Shown here piece by piece: positions 8,142 to 16,365 of a stretch of DNA of 64,000 bases (position 1 is its first letter; every line of letters begins with the position of its first letter). The notes beneath the pieces are model-generated. The model saw only the letters and a list, made by a program, of their open reading frames with translations, did not search any database and had not been told where the DNA came from. The stretch lies in the NCBI RefSeq assembly GCF_004362825.1, contig NZ_SNXZ01000004.1:310001-374000 (forward strand). Direction: 5' to 3'. The position numbers were made by a program, and so were the translations under genes. The stretch comes from Labedaea rhizosphaerae (GTDB lineage Bacteria; Actinomycetota; Actinomycetes; Mycobacteriales; Pseudonocardiaceae).

Positions 8142-8208
8142 ATACCGCGATGTCCAGTTTGGTGTCCACTGCTGTCCAGCAGTGGACACCGTGTCGTCAT
8201 TGCGGTAT
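8142..8208. repeat. Nested palindrome upstream of the 8264-10186 operon
   Basis: The core is a perfect 14-bp inverted repeat with a 2-base centre: GGTGTCCACTGCTG (8161-8174), TC, then its exact reverse complement (8177-8190). Outside it a second, 10/11 inverted repeat is formed by ATACCGCGATG (8142-8152) and CATTGCGGTAT (8198-8208). TGTCCA also recurs as a direct repeat at 8151, 8163 and 8173. The structure ends 56 bases before the ATG at 8264, so it is probably an operator or an RNA switch for that operon. Confidence 0.7.
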
Positions 8209-8263
8209 CGCTTGGAGGTCGCACAGCAGCGCAGCCACCGGACGCATTCCCGGGAGGAGCAAG

Positions 8264-9202
8264 ATGACGGTCGCCCGTGACGACCTGGTCGCCGAGCTCA
8301 AGACGCTGCGGAAGGGGCGCGGAATGGGGGCCGCCGCACTGACCGAGCGGATCGGCCCCGGCTTGCGAGAAGTGTTCGGTATCGACCCGGCAGCCGACGG
8401 CGCGTCGTTACGCCAAGCCGTCGCGCGGCGTCTTCGCGAGCTGTCCGAGTCCTTGCCCCAGGACCTGCGGATCTGCGTCGTCGCCGCATTCGGCTTGCAG
8501 AAGGACGTCGATTTGCCCTTCTACCAGGACCGGGTGCGCTGGGCCGCCGAGCAATTGCAACGCGACGACCGCACGGTGCGCAGGCGCATCGACGAGGGCA
8601 TCCGCCAGCTCGCCGAACTCGCGCTCGCCCCGGCTGTCGCGGGTCCGGTCGAGGACGGCGACGGCGGCTGGCGCACCGAGAGCCTGCGCTCGATCCTCTC
8701 CCTGGACCGGCCGACCCCGGAGCTGATCGAGTTCCGCCGGGTCGCCGCCGAACGCGACGGGCTCGGCGAGGTCGACCTCGCCTGGACGATGAGCAAGGTC
8801 GAGTTGCCCGAGGACCTGCCGGTCGAGGTCCTCTACGGCGGCACGCTGGTCAGCAGGCAACTCGAGGCCGCCGACCGGATCGGGTTGATGCTGCGCCTGG
8901 CCACGCCGCTCCGCCGCGGTGAGGTGGTCGAGGTCGCGCTGCGGTACCGGGCGCCGAGCGAGCAGATGCGCCCGCACTACGTCTGCACGCCGCTGCACCC
9001 CTGCGACCACTTCGAACTGCGGGTGCGGTTCCCCTCCGATCGGCCACCGAACTACGTCTGGTTGCTGGACGGGGTGTTGCAAGGCGATATCGAGGACAAG
9101 GTGGCACCGCGAGATCTCGTCCGGATCGACGAGGCCGGCGAGGTCATGGTGGAGTTCCGCCGCCTCAAACCCAGCCGCTCCTACGGCATTCGCTGGGAAT
9201 AG
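8264..9202 (+). CDS. Conserved actinobacterial protein of unknown function
   Basis: The 312-residue protein opens MTVARDDLVAELKTLRKGRG after a strong GGGAGGAG site (8252-8259), which fixes the start although the frame is open upstream. The first about 120 residues are helical and basic, with the look of a DNA-binding or regulatory N-terminus (ALTERIGPGLREVFGID, then DRTVRRRIDEGIRQLAE). The C-terminal half from about residue 175 is predicted beta-rich (VEVLYGGTLVSRQL, VEVALRYRAPSEQ, HFELRVRFPSDRPPNYVW). I recognise the type as recurring in Pseudonocardiales and Streptomyces without an assigned role. A ligand-sensing regulator is a reasonable guess. First gene of a probable three-gene operon. 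Confidence 0.7.
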   Translation: MTVARDDLVAELKTLRKGRGMGAAALTERIGPGLREVFGIDPAADGASLRQAVARRLRELSESLPQDLRICVVAAFGLQKDVDLPFYQDRVRWAAEQLQRDDRTVRRRIDEGIRQLAELALAPAVAGPVEDGDGGWRTESLRSILSLDRPTPELIEFRRVAAERDGLGEVDLAWTMSKVELPEDLPVEVLYGGTLVSRQLEAADRIGLMLRLATPLRRGEVVEVALRYRAPSEQMRPHYVCTPLHPCDHFELRVRFPSDRPPNYVWLLDGVLQGDIEDKVAPRDLVRIDEAGEVMVEFRRLKPSRSYGIRWE

Positions 9203-9301
9203 ACAGCTTCTGGACAACAACCGCGAACCAGTGGACCCGACGGAAACAAGGGCGACGATCAACAAGGACCCGCTTTCCGTTTCCCAACCGGGAGGTTCGC
9301 G

Positions 9302-9748
9302 ATGCACACCCAAGTACTCGCCGTCCCGGCGTCCGGCGCGGCGGCCGGGGCACTGCTCCTGATCGCCGTGATCGGCGGTCTGGTCGCGGTGACCGCCGCG
9401 TACGAGACCGCCAAGCGGCGCGCGTTCCGGCCGCGGCTGGTGCACACCCGCCTGTCCGACGCCGACCTTCGCGGCATCTTCCGCGACACCGTGTCCGGCC
9501 GGGGCTGGTCGATCATCGACGACGGCAACCCGATGGTGGCCCAATCCAGCGTGCTGACCGGCGTCCGGCAGCAGATCGCCTTGCATACCGACGTCGACGA
9601 AGGCGGCACCGAGGCGCGCATCGCCGTGGTCCGGTACTCGCGCAGGGCGCTGCGGGGCACCACCAAGGCGCACACCCTGCGCTGGCGGATGAAGGCCTTC
9701 CTCACCGCCGTCCGCTCGGCCGACCTGTCCGCGTCGATCGCGGGCTGA
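9302..9748 (+). CDS. Single-span membrane protein (148 aa)
   Basis: The protein has one N-terminal transmembrane helix (about residues 10-33, GAAAGALLLIAVIGGLVAV) and a cytoplasmic domain of about 110 residues of mixed alpha/beta character. A GGGAGGTTCGCG ribosome binding site precedes the ATG. It is followed after three bases by a second protein of the same general layout (9752-10186), and the two may form a complex. No family recognised. The 99-base gap from the upstream gene shows no terminator. Confidence 0.65.
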   Translation: MHTQVLAVPASGAAAGALLLIAVIGGLVAVTAAYETAKRRAFRPRLVHTRLSDADLRGIFRDTVSGRGWSIIDDGNPMVAQSSVLTGVRQQIALHTDVDEGGTEARIAVVRYSRRALRGTTKAHTLRWRMKAFLTAVRSADLSASIAG

Positions 9749-9751
9749 GGC

Positions 9752-10186
9752 ATGTCGGTCCCCACGTGGCTGACCTGGCTGCTGCTCGGCGTCGCGGTGG
9801 TCGCCGCCCTCGCGCTGTGGACCGCGTTCGCCCGGTGCACGCTCGCCTCGTTCGAGGCGACCACGGGGATGCGGACCCGACTGTCGGGGCCGGGGGCGCA
9901 CGCCGAGGTGGTGGCCGCGCTGGTCGGTTTGCCCGGCGTGCGCCTGCTGGAACGGTCCGAGAACGACGTCCTGCTGTCCGTTTTGCCCGCACCGGCGGCC
10001 AAGGGCTCGCTCGACCGGGGCTGGGGGCTCTACCTGGTGGTCCGCCCGGTCGATCAGGACGTGCTGCTGCTGGCCCGCCGGCGAGTGCCCTTCCCGGGCG
10101 GTGATCTGGCCTCTGCGCTGCGGGAACTCGAGCGCGCGGCCTGCCGTGACGGCCCCGCGGGAGGGTCACCGTTCGCAGATTCTTAG
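9752..10186 (+). CDS. Single-span membrane protein (144 aa)
   Basis: The 144-residue protein starts with a Trp/Leu-rich transmembrane helix (SVPTWLTWLLLGVAVVAAL) and continues with an about 115-residue soluble domain ending in a Ser/Gly-rich tail. Its start is three bases after the preceding stop, so it is co-translated with 9302-9748. Similar length, topology and hydrophobicity suggest the two genes are distant duplicates or partners, which is inference. Function unknown. Confidence 0.65.
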   Translation: MSVPTWLTWLLLGVAVVAALALWTAFARCTLASFEATTGMRTRLSGPGAHAEVVAALVGLPGVRLLERSENDVLLSVLPAPAAKGSLDRGWGLYLVVRPVDQDVLLLARRRVPFPGGDLASALRELERAACRDGPAGGSPFADS

Positions 10187-10299
10187 CAACTCAGTGCGCT
10201 CTGGGGGGAGCCCAACCGAGAGAAAGATGGCAGTATGCCTCCTTGAGACCGCGCCCATCACCAACGAGGGCACGGCTCAACATTTAGGGAGTTAGTGGT

Positions 10300-10503
10300 A
10301 TGGCGCAGGGCACTGTGAAGTGGTTCAACAGTGAGAAGGGCTTCGGGTTCATCGAGCAGGACGGCAACGGGCCGGACGTGTTCGTGCACTACTCGGAGAT
10401 TCAGGGCTCAGGCTTCAGGTCGCTGGACGAAGGTCAGCGCGTGGAGTTCGAGATCGGCCAGGGCCAGAAGGGCCCGCAGGCCCAGGGCGTTCGCGCCGTC
10501 TGA
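10300..10503 (+). CDS. CspA-family cold shock protein
   Basis: The 67-residue protein is a single cold-shock domain with both RNA-binding motifs: [15 protein letters not shown] (RNP1 region) and DVFVHYSEI (RNP2). It binds single-stranded RNA or DNA as a chaperone. The length equals that of typical CspA/CspB proteins. It stands alone between a 113-base upstream gap, long enough for the structured 5' leader usual for csp genes, and a strong terminator at 10517. Confidence 0.95.
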   Translation: MAQGTVKWFNSEKGFGFIEQDGNGPDVFVHYSEIQGSGFRSLDEGQRVEFEIGQGQKGPQAQGVRAV

Positions 10504-10516
10504 GTGACCCCAGCTT

Positions 10517-10555
10517 GCGTGGCCCCCGCGATCTTTCGCGGGGGCCACGCCCCTT
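10517..10555 (+). terminator. Rho-independent terminator of the cold shock gene
   Basis: A perfect 15-bp stem (10517-10531 with 10536-10550) closes over a TCTT loop and is followed by CCCCTTTT. It starts 13 bases after the csp stop. Confidence 0.9.
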
Positions 10556-10644
10556 TTGTGACGGGTGTCACGCGCGGGCATGTGGGGGCGGCCCGTGGCG
10601 TTGAATTTCGACGAAGGTAGAAGGACTCCACAGGAGAGGTGCCC

Positions 10645-10905
10645 GTGAGCGCGCAGCAGGCCCCCGAGATCGTCACCATGTACAGCACCACGTGGTGCGG
10701 CTACTGCCGTCGGCTCAAGACGCTGATGCAGCGCGAGGGCATCGAGTACGCCGAGGTCGACATCGAGCGCGACCCGGCCGCCGCCGACTTCGTGATGAAG
10801 GTGAACGGTGGCAACCAGACGGTGCCGACCGTCCACTTCCCGAACGGCGCCGCCCTGACCAACCCGTCGATCGACCAGGTCAAGGCGCAGCTCGCGAACG
10901 CCTAA
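10645..10905 (+). CDS. mrx1: Mycoredoxin (glutaredoxin-fold, mycothiol-dependent)
   Basis: The 86-residue thioredoxin-fold protein carries the redox motif CGYC at residues 18-21 (STTWCGYCRRLK), the cis-Pro motif TVPTVHFPNG and a GGNQ turn. This matches actinobacterial mycoredoxin-1, which reduces mycothiolated proteins and passes electrons from mycothiol/Mtr. The GTG at 10645 is preferred over the GTG at 10639 because AGGAGAGG (10632-10639) then sits at proper distance. The stop region overlaps the convergent FAD oxidoreductase by four bases. Confidence 0.92.
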   Translation: MSAQQAPEIVTMYSTTWCGYCRRLKTLMQREGIEYAEVDIERDPAAADFVMKVNGGNQTVPTVHFPNGAALTNPSIDQVKAQLANA

Positions 10906-12455
10906 GAGCGCTCGAGTACCGCCATGGCGGCGTTGTGACCGCCGAGGCCGCTGACGGCTCCACCGCGCCGGGCCCCGCTGCCGCACAGCAGCAGGCTCGG
11001 CGCGTCCGTCGCCACCCCCCACTTGTCGGTGCTCTCGTCGGCATACGGCCAGTTGAGGTCGCCATGGAAGATGTGGCCGCCGGGCATGTTGAGCTCGTCC
11101 TCCAGATCCAGCGGCGTCTTCGCCTCCACGCACGGTTCGCCGTGCGCGTCGGTGGCGAGGCAGTCCTCGATCGGCTCGGCCAGGTAGCGGTTGAGCCCGG
11201 CCAGGTACCCGTCGGCCAGCTGCTTGCGCAGGTCGTCGTTGCGGCCCTCGAACAGCGTCGACGGCAGGTGCAGGCCGAACAGGGTCATCGTGTGCCAGCC
11301 CTGGCGCTGCTGCTCGGGCCCCAGGATCGACGGGTCGGTCAGCGAGTGGCAGTACATCTCGCCCGGCAGCGGGTCCGGCACGTGCCCGGCCGCCGAGTCC
11401 CGGAACGCGTTCTCCAGGTCGGTCGCCGTCTCGTCCAGGTGGCACGTACCCGCGAACGCCAGCGCCGGGTCGATGCCGCTGCGCAGGACGGGCAGCCGGG
11501 TCAACAGCATGTTGATCTTCAACTGGGCGCCGCGCGGGGTGCTCGACTCCCGGCCACGCAGCCGGTCGAGCACGGCCGGCGCCACGCCGGACAGCACGAA
11601 GCGGGCATCAGCCGTCTGCTCGGTGTCGCCATCGGTGAACCGGACCTGGCCGCCGTTCTCCCCGGCCTCGACCGAGGTCACGGTGACGCCGGTGCGCAGG
11701 TCCGCGCCGGCCTCGCGGGCCACCCGGATGAGCTCGTCGGTGACGGCACCCATGCCGCCGACCGGCACCCGCCACTCCCCCGACCCGTTGCCGATCAGGT
11801 GGTACAGGAAGCACCGGTTGGCCAGCAGGCTCGGGTCGTACAGCGACGTGTGGGTCCCGATCAACCCGTCGGTGGCGACCACGCCACGCACCAGGTCGTC
11901 GGTGAACCAGTCGTCGATCGCGTAGCCGAGCGGGCGCTCGAAGAGGTCGTCGAACAGCTGCGACCCGGCCGCGTCGGCGACCAGTGACCGCACCTGCTCG
12001 CGGTCGGGCAACGGCTCGGTCAGCGTCGGCGCGAGCGCCTTCGCCGCCTCCTCGATCCGGCCGTAGAACTCCTGCCACTGGGCGAACTCGCGGTCCGAGC
12101 CGGTGCGTTCGCGGAACGAGCGCGCGGTGGCCGCGGTCGGCCGGCGTTCGACGAGCAGGCCGCTCTCGACGCCGTCACGCGTCCACGGCGTGTACGAGCT
12201 GACCGACCGCGACCGCAGGTCGATGCGCAGGCCGAGCTCGCCCACGATCCGGTCCGGCAGCAGGCTGACCAGGTAGGAGAACCTGGACAACCGCGCCGGT
12301 AGACCGGCGAACGCCTCCGCGCTGACCGCGGCGCCACCGAGGTGGCCGAGGCGCTCCAGCACGAGCACCGATTTGCCGGCCCGGCCCAGGTAGGCCGCCG
12401 CGACCAACGCGTTGTGCCCGCCACCCACGATCACCACGTCATACCCGGTAGTCAT
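10902..12455 (-). CDS. FAD-dependent phytoene desaturase-like oxidoreductase
   Basis: The 517-residue protein begins with the dinucleotide-binding motif VVIVGGGHNALVAAAYLGRAG (GxGxxN/A variant, residues 7-27) followed by ERLGHLGG, the second FAD contact typical of the carotenoid isomerase/desaturase (CrtI/PDS, pyridine nucleotide-disulphide-like) superfamily. The C-terminus ends in the usual LCGSGARRGGAVSGLGGHNAAM FAD-closing motif. Substrate is unknown; many actinobacterial members are solitary and not part of carotenoid clusters, as here. A short gap separates it from the OFA transporter's small partner, which reads the same way upstream. Confidence 0.82.
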   Translation of the reverse strand: MTTGYDVVIVGGGHNALVAAAYLGRAGKSVLVLERLGHLGGAAVSAEAFAGLPARLSRFSYLVSLLPDRIVGELGLRIDLRSRSVSSYTPWTRDGVESGLLVERRPTAATARSFRERTGSDREFAQWQEFYGRIEEAAKALAPTLTEPLPDREQVRSLVADAAGSQLFDDLFERPLGYAIDDWFTDDLVRGVVATDGLIGTHTSLYDPSLLANRCFLYHLIGNGSGEWRVPVGGMGAVTDELIRVAREAGADLRTGVTVTSVEAGENGGQVRFTDGDTEQTADARFVLSGVAPAVLDRLRGRESSTPRGAQLKINMLLTRLPVLRSGIDPALAFAGTCHLDETATDLENAFRDSAAGHVPDPLPGEMYCHSLTDPSILGPEQQRQGWHTMTLFGLHLPSTLFEGRNDDLRKQLADGYLAGLNRYLAEPIEDCLATDAHGEPCVEAKTPLDLEDELNMPGGHIFHGDLNWPYADESTDKWGVATDAPSLLLCGSGARRGGAVSGLGGHNAAMAVLERS

Positions 12456-12474
12456 GGTGACAACTGTATGCGGC

Positions 12475-12594
12475 TCAGCTGAAGAGCTGGGTGATCGAAC
12501 GGATCAACTGGTACAGCCCGTAGCCGAACGGGATCAGCACCCACAGCCAGGCGATCACCAGCAACGCGGTGCGCCCGCCGGTCTGCTCGGTCAC
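12475..12594 (-). CDS. Small membrane partner of OFA transporter (39 aa)
   Basis: This short gene encodes (V/M)TEQTGGRTALLVIAW followed by one hydrophobic helix and a short amphipathic tail, 39 residues in all. Its GTG start overlaps the stop of the OFA transporter in a GTGA, so it is translationally coupled. Such small single-span proteins are regularly found next to oxalate/formate-type MFS genes and are annotated as the transporter small subunit. The hydrophobic composition (two Trp, many Leu and Ile) agrees with that assignment. Confidence 0.75.
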   Translation of the reverse strand: MTEQTGGRTALLVIAWLWVLIPFGYGLYQLIRSITQLFS

Positions 12595-13991
12595 TTCGCC
12601 ACCTCCTCAGCCGTGGCCGCGGCGTCCCCCGTGTCGCGCGGCTCGTGGTACTTCGGGTTGACCGGGCGCACCAGCTCGTTGGCGACGAAGCCGACCACCA
12701 GCAACCCGATCATGATCGAGAACGACAGCGTGTAGAGGTCGGGCCCCGACTTGCCCGAACGGATCTGGCTGTCGGCGATGCGGTTGACGATCAGCGGGCC
12801 GAGCACACCCGCCACCGACCACGCGGTGAGCAGCCGGCCGTGGATCGCGCCGACCTGGTAGGTGCCGAAGAGGTCCTTCAGGTAGGCCGGCACGGTCGCG
12901 AACCCACCGCCGTAGAACGACAGGATCAGCATGGCGCACAACACGAAGACGAGCTTCGAGCCGTTCGTGGTGAGCACGATCGCCAGGTACATCAGGGCGC
13001 CGACGCCCAGGTAGAACCGGTAGATGTTCTTGCGGCCGATCGCGTCCGACGTGGTCGACCAGACGAACCGGCCGGCCATGTTGGCCAGCGACAGCATCGC
13101 GACGAACCCGGCCGCGGCCGTGGCGCTCACCGGCGCTGGCGTGTCCTTGAAGAACGCCGTGATGATCGGTGCCGCGCGTTCCAGGATGCCGATGCCGGCG
13201 GTCACGTTGAGGCAGAGCACGACCCACAGCAGCCAGAACTGCGGCGTCCGGATGGCGTTGGCGGCGGACACGTTCGCGGTGCTGATCAGGGCGCGGGTCG
13301 ATTCGACCCGTCGCAGGCCCGCGGGCTTCCAGTCGTCGGCGGGCACGCGCACGAGCAATACGCCCATCGCCATGAAGACCGCATAGGCGATGCCCAGCAC
13401 GAGGAACGCGTTGGCGATCGAGCCGTCGGTGACCGCGAGCACCTTGCCCGCCTTGTCGTAGGTGACGCCGAACGCGTCCATCAGCGCCTTGGACAGCGGG
13501 GACGCGATCAGCGCACCGCCGCCGAAGCCCATGATCGCGATGCCGGTGGCCATGCCCGGCCGGTCCGGGAACCACTTGATCAGCGTCGACACCGGGGAGA
13601 TGTAGCCGATGCCGAGCCCGATCCCGCCGACGCCGCCGTAGCCGAGCACGACCAGCCAGTACTGCTCGGTCGCGACGCCGAGCGCGGCGATCAGGAAGCC
13701 GCCGCAGAAGCACAGCAGCGAGATGAACATGGCCCAGCGCGGGCCGTTGCGCTCGACCCTGGTGCCGAGGACCGCGGCCGACAGCCCCAGCATCACGATG
13801 GCAAGCTGGAAGGGAAGCGCGCTCTGGGTGCCGCTGAGCCCCATGTCCTTCTCCAGCGGCGCCTTGAACACGCTCCAGGCGTACGCCTGGCCAATGGCGA
13901 GGTGGACCGACAGAGCCGCGGGTGGGATGAGCCACCGGCTCCAGCCTGGCGGTGCGATGATGCGAGAGCGGGAGAGGAAGCCGTCGGCCAT
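12591..13991 (-). CDS. OFA-family MFS transporter (oxalate/formate antiporter type)
   Basis: The 466-residue protein has 12 hydrophobic segments and the features of the OFA subfamily: GQAYAWSVFKAPLE in helix 1, GIGLGIGYISPVSTLIKWFPDRPGMATGIAIMGFGGGA across helices 4-5 (a long conserved block), and YGGGFATVPAYLKDLFGTYQVGAIHGRLLTAWS in the second half. Members exchange organic anions such as oxalate, formate or related monocarboxylates. Divergent from fdhD, which suggests formate handling, though formate dehydrogenase structural genes are not in the window. The stop overlaps the small partner gene. Confidence 0.85.
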   Translation of the reverse strand: MADGFLSRSRIIAPPGWSRWLIPPAALSVHLAIGQAYAWSVFKAPLEKDMGLSGTQSALPFQLAIVMLGLSAAVLGTRVERNGPRWAMFISLLCFCGGFLIAALGVATEQYWLVVLGYGGVGGIGLGIGYISPVSTLIKWFPDRPGMATGIAIMGFGGGALIASPLSKALMDAFGVTYDKAGKVLAVTDGSIANAFLVLGIAYAVFMAMGVLLVRVPADDWKPAGLRRVESTRALISTANVSAANAIRTPQFWLLWVVLCLNVTAGIGILERAAPIITAFFKDTPAPVSATAAAGFVAMLSLANMAGRFVWSTTSDAIGRKNIYRFYLGVGALMYLAIVLTTNGSKLVFVLCAMLILSFYGGGFATVPAYLKDLFGTYQVGAIHGRLLTAWSVAGVLGPLIVNRIADSQIRSGKSGPDLYTLSFSIMIGLLVVGFVANELVRPVNPKYHEPRDTGDAAATAEEVAK

Positions 13992-14009
13992 GCGAACACC
14001 TCCGCGTCA

Positions 14010-14021
14010 TTGCGTGCGCAA
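14010..14021. promoter_or_regulatory. Palindrome in the OFA-fdhD intergenic region
   Basis: TTGCG-TG-CGCAA (12 bases) lies 19 bases upstream of the transporter start and 64 bases from fdhD. Its symmetry and its place between divergent genes suggest an operator for both. No regulator gene is adjacent. Confidence 0.35.
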
Positions 14022-14085
14022 GCAACATTAAGTGGAGAATCACCCTTATGCACTATCTATTCGGTCAGTGGTACTGGCGGTCGTC

Positions 14086-14910
14086 ATGGGTCGCGTGACC
14101 GTTCGCCGTCCGGTGGTGCACCTGGACGGCGACAAGGTGCGCCGCCGTCCCGACACGCTGGCCGCCGAAGAGCCGCTCGAACTGCGGGTCGACGGCAAGG
14201 CGCTCGCGGTGACCATGCGGACGCCGGGCCACGACGTCGAACTCGCCCACGGCTTCCTGCTCACCGAGGGCGTGATCGGCGCCGCGGCGGACGTGAGCCT
14301 CGCCCGCTACTGCGACGGCACCGACGACGAGGGCCGCAACACCTACAACGTCCTCGACCTCACCCTGGCCGAGGGCGTCGAACCACCGCAGACCGGCGTC
14401 GAGCGCAACTTCTACACGACGTCGTCGTGCGGGGTCTGCGGCAAGGCGGCGCTGGACGCCGTGCGCCTCAAGACCCGCTTCCCGACCGCGGAGGACCCCG
14501 TGCGGGTCAGCCCGTCCACTTTGGCCGCCCTGCCCGGCACGCTGCGCGAACGCCAGCGCGTGTTCCAGTCCACCGGCGGCCTGCACGGTGCCGGCCTGTT
14601 CACCGCGGACGGCGCCGTGCTGGCCGTCCGCGAGGACGTGGGCCGGCACAACGCCGTGGACAAGGTCCTCGGCTGGGCCTTGCTGGAAGGCCGAGTCCCG
14701 CTGCGGGGCACCGTGTTGCTGGTTTCCGGGCGGGCGTCGTTCGAACTGGTGCAGAAGGCCGCGATGGCCGGGGTGGCCGTGCTCGCCGCTGTCTCGGCAC
14801 CGTCGTCGCTGGCCGTCGAGCTGGCCGACGAGCAGGGCATGACCCTGGTCGGCTTCCTGCGCGGGGACTCCATGAACGTCTACACCGGAGCGCAGCGCGT
14901 GGCCGGATGA
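14086..14910 (+). CDS. fdhD: FdhD, sulfurtransferase for formate dehydrogenase maturation
   Basis: The 274-residue protein matches FdhD, which moves sulfur from a cysteine desulfurase to the molybdenum cofactor of formate dehydrogenase. The active CxxC loop is visible as [12 protein letters not shown] (about residue 115-126), and the signature blocks [23 protein letters not shown] and [16 protein letters not shown] are all present. ATG 14086 is chosen at the usual distance before RRPVVHL; upstream in-frame residues are unlike the family. It is divergent from the OFA transporter, consistent with a formate-related pair. Confidence 0.92.
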   Translation: MGRVTVRRPVVHLDGDKVRRRPDTLAAEEPLELRVDGKALAVTMRTPGHDVELAHGFLLTEGVIGAAADVSLARYCDGTDDEGRNTYNVLDLTLAEGVEPPQTGVERNFYTTSSCGVCGKAALDAVRLKTRFPTAEDPVRVSPSTLAALPGTLRERQRVFQSTGGLHGAGLFTADGAVLAVREDVGRHNAVDKVLGWALLEGRVPLRGTVLLVSGRASFELVQKAAMAGVAVLAAVSAPSSLAVELADEQGMTLVGFLRGDSMNVYTGAQRVAG

Positions 14911-14993
14911 GGCCCGAAGGGTCTCCACCAGCGCGTTCCCGCCGTTAGGATGGGTCCGTAGAGATCGTTGTGGGAACGTCAGGTCGTGCGGGC

Positions 14994-15785
14994 ATGGGCT
15001 ACTTGCTTGACAACGACCGGCTCCCCGCAGGCGACCGTGTCGTCGCGATGGCCTCCCTGTTCGACCCGATCACCACCGGGCACCTGGACGGGCTCGGCAT
15101 CGGGCCGGGCTGGCGCTGCTGGGAAGTCGGCGCCGGTGGCACGTCGATCGTGCACTGGCTCGCCGGACGCACGGGGCGGGCCGGGTACGTGCTGGCCACG
15201 GACACCGACACCACCGTGGTCGCGGCCGCGGCCGGCCCGACGGTGATCGTCCTGCGCCACGACGTCTGCGCCGATCCCATCCCCGGTGGCGGGTTCGACC
15301 TGGTGCACGCGCGCATGGTGCTCGCGGACATCGCGGACGTCGCCGACCGGGCGCAGGCCCTGGCGGCGATGGTGCGAGCCCTGCGACCGGGTGGCTGGCT
15401 GGTGGTGGAGGACCTCGACCCGCGGTTGCAGCCGCTGGCTTGCCCGGACGAACGCGGACCGGCCGAGGTACTGGCGAACAAGGTGCGTGCCGGGGTGCAC
15501 TCGTTGCTGGCCTCGCGCGGCATCGAGCTGGCTTGCGGGCGAACCATTCCAGGCGCGTTGCGGGACCTCGGGCTGGCCGACGTGACCGCGTCGGGGTACT
15601 TCCCGATGACCGGCCCGGAGTGCGCGGCGCTGGAGCGGACGACGGTGACGGCGTTGTACGGCGACCTGCTCAACGCGGGGCTGGCCACCCCCGACGAGCT
15701 GGATGCCCACCTCGGGCAACTGGACGCGCTGCACCTGTCGGCGGCACCGATGATCTCGGCGTGGGGCCGGAAGCCGGCCGCCTAG
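14994..15785 (+). CDS. Class I SAM-dependent methyltransferase
   Basis: The 263-residue protein has motif I as CWEVGAGGTSIVHWLAGR (about residues 42-59), an acidic ribose-binding position in VLATDTDTT, motif II around FDLVHARMVLAD, and motif III LRPGGWLVVEDLDP. These are the standard Rossmann-fold methyltransferase features. The substrate-specific C-terminal half has no assignable signature. Start ATG 14994 is picked because MGYLLDN is the usual opening of this group; an in-frame GTG at 14970 is the alternative. A TAGGAT box at 14946-14951 may be the -10. Confidence 0.85.
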   Translation: MGYLLDNDRLPAGDRVVAMASLFDPITTGHLDGLGIGPGWRCWEVGAGGTSIVHWLAGRTGRAGYVLATDTDTTVVAAAAGPTVIVLRHDVCADPIPGGGFDLVHARMVLADIADVADRAQALAAMVRALRPGGWLVVEDLDPRLQPLACPDERGPAEVLANKVRAGVHSLLASRGIELACGRTIPGALRDLGLADVTASGYFPMTGPECAALERTTVTALYGDLLNAGLATPDELDAHLGQLDALHLSAAPMISAWGRKPAA

Positions 15786-15869
15786 GCGGATCCGCTGATC
15801 AGCACCCCGCTCCGCCGTCCGGCGGGTAAGGTCCCGCAGCACCTGATCTTCGGCCGGGGAGCACACGTC

Positions 15870-16298
15870 ATGTCGCAGACCGCGCGTCGCATCACGACCG
15901 GCATCGTCGTCGTCCTGCTGATCTTGATGGCGGTGCTGTTGTTCCGCGGACCGCGGTTCAGCGTCGAAGGTGAGAACACCCAGGACAGCGCCGGCCGCCC
16001 CGTCACGATCCCCGACCTGCAGGTCACCTGCGGTGCGGTGGCGACCGTCGGCTGGCCGACCGATCACGCGCAACTGAACACGACCCCGCACAGCTGGACG
16101 AGTTTCCACATCGAACCGTCGGTGTCCCTGCCGTCGCCCGTGTTCGACTCGATGGCGGCCGGCTTCGACCAGGAGTGCAACGAACGCAGGGACACCTACA
16201 CGGCGTTCCTGGTCGTCCTGGTGATCCCCGTGTGCCTGCTCGGCACGCTGGTCATCGCCCGGCGACCACGATCAGAAGGACCAGTCGCCAGCGAGTAG
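15870..16298 (+). CDS. Two-span membrane protein with external loop (142 aa)
   Basis: One transmembrane helix lies at about residues 10-26 (TGIVVVLLILMAVLLF) and another at about 112-130 (FLVVLVIPVCLLGTLVIA). Between them is an about 85-residue loop with two cysteines that could form a disulfide (VTCGAVATV and QECNERR), implying it is outside the membrane. A GGGGAG binding site precedes the ATG and a TAAGGT box at 15827-15832 could be its -10. Family not recognised. Confidence 0.65.
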   Translation: MSQTARRITTGIVVVLLILMAVLLFRGPRFSVEGENTQDSAGRPVTIPDLQVTCGAVATVGWPTDHAQLNTTPHSWTSFHIEPSVSLPSPVFDSMAAGFDQECNERRDTYTAFLVVLVIPVCLLGTLVIARRPRSEGPVASE

Positions 16299-16320
16299 CC
16301 CGGTCGACTTCCAGGTCTTC

Positions 16321-16358
16321 CTGCCGGACCCCGCGGCCGTACCGCGGCGGCCCGGCAG
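16321..16358. terminator. Bidirectional hairpin between 15870 gene and clpX
   Basis: CTGCCGG and CCCGGCAG arms enclose a second pairing CCGCGG/CCGCGG around a short loop. It sits between two convergent genes and ends 8 bases before the clpX stop, so it can serve both directions. Confidence 0.65.
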
Positions 16359-16365
16359 GCTCGAC

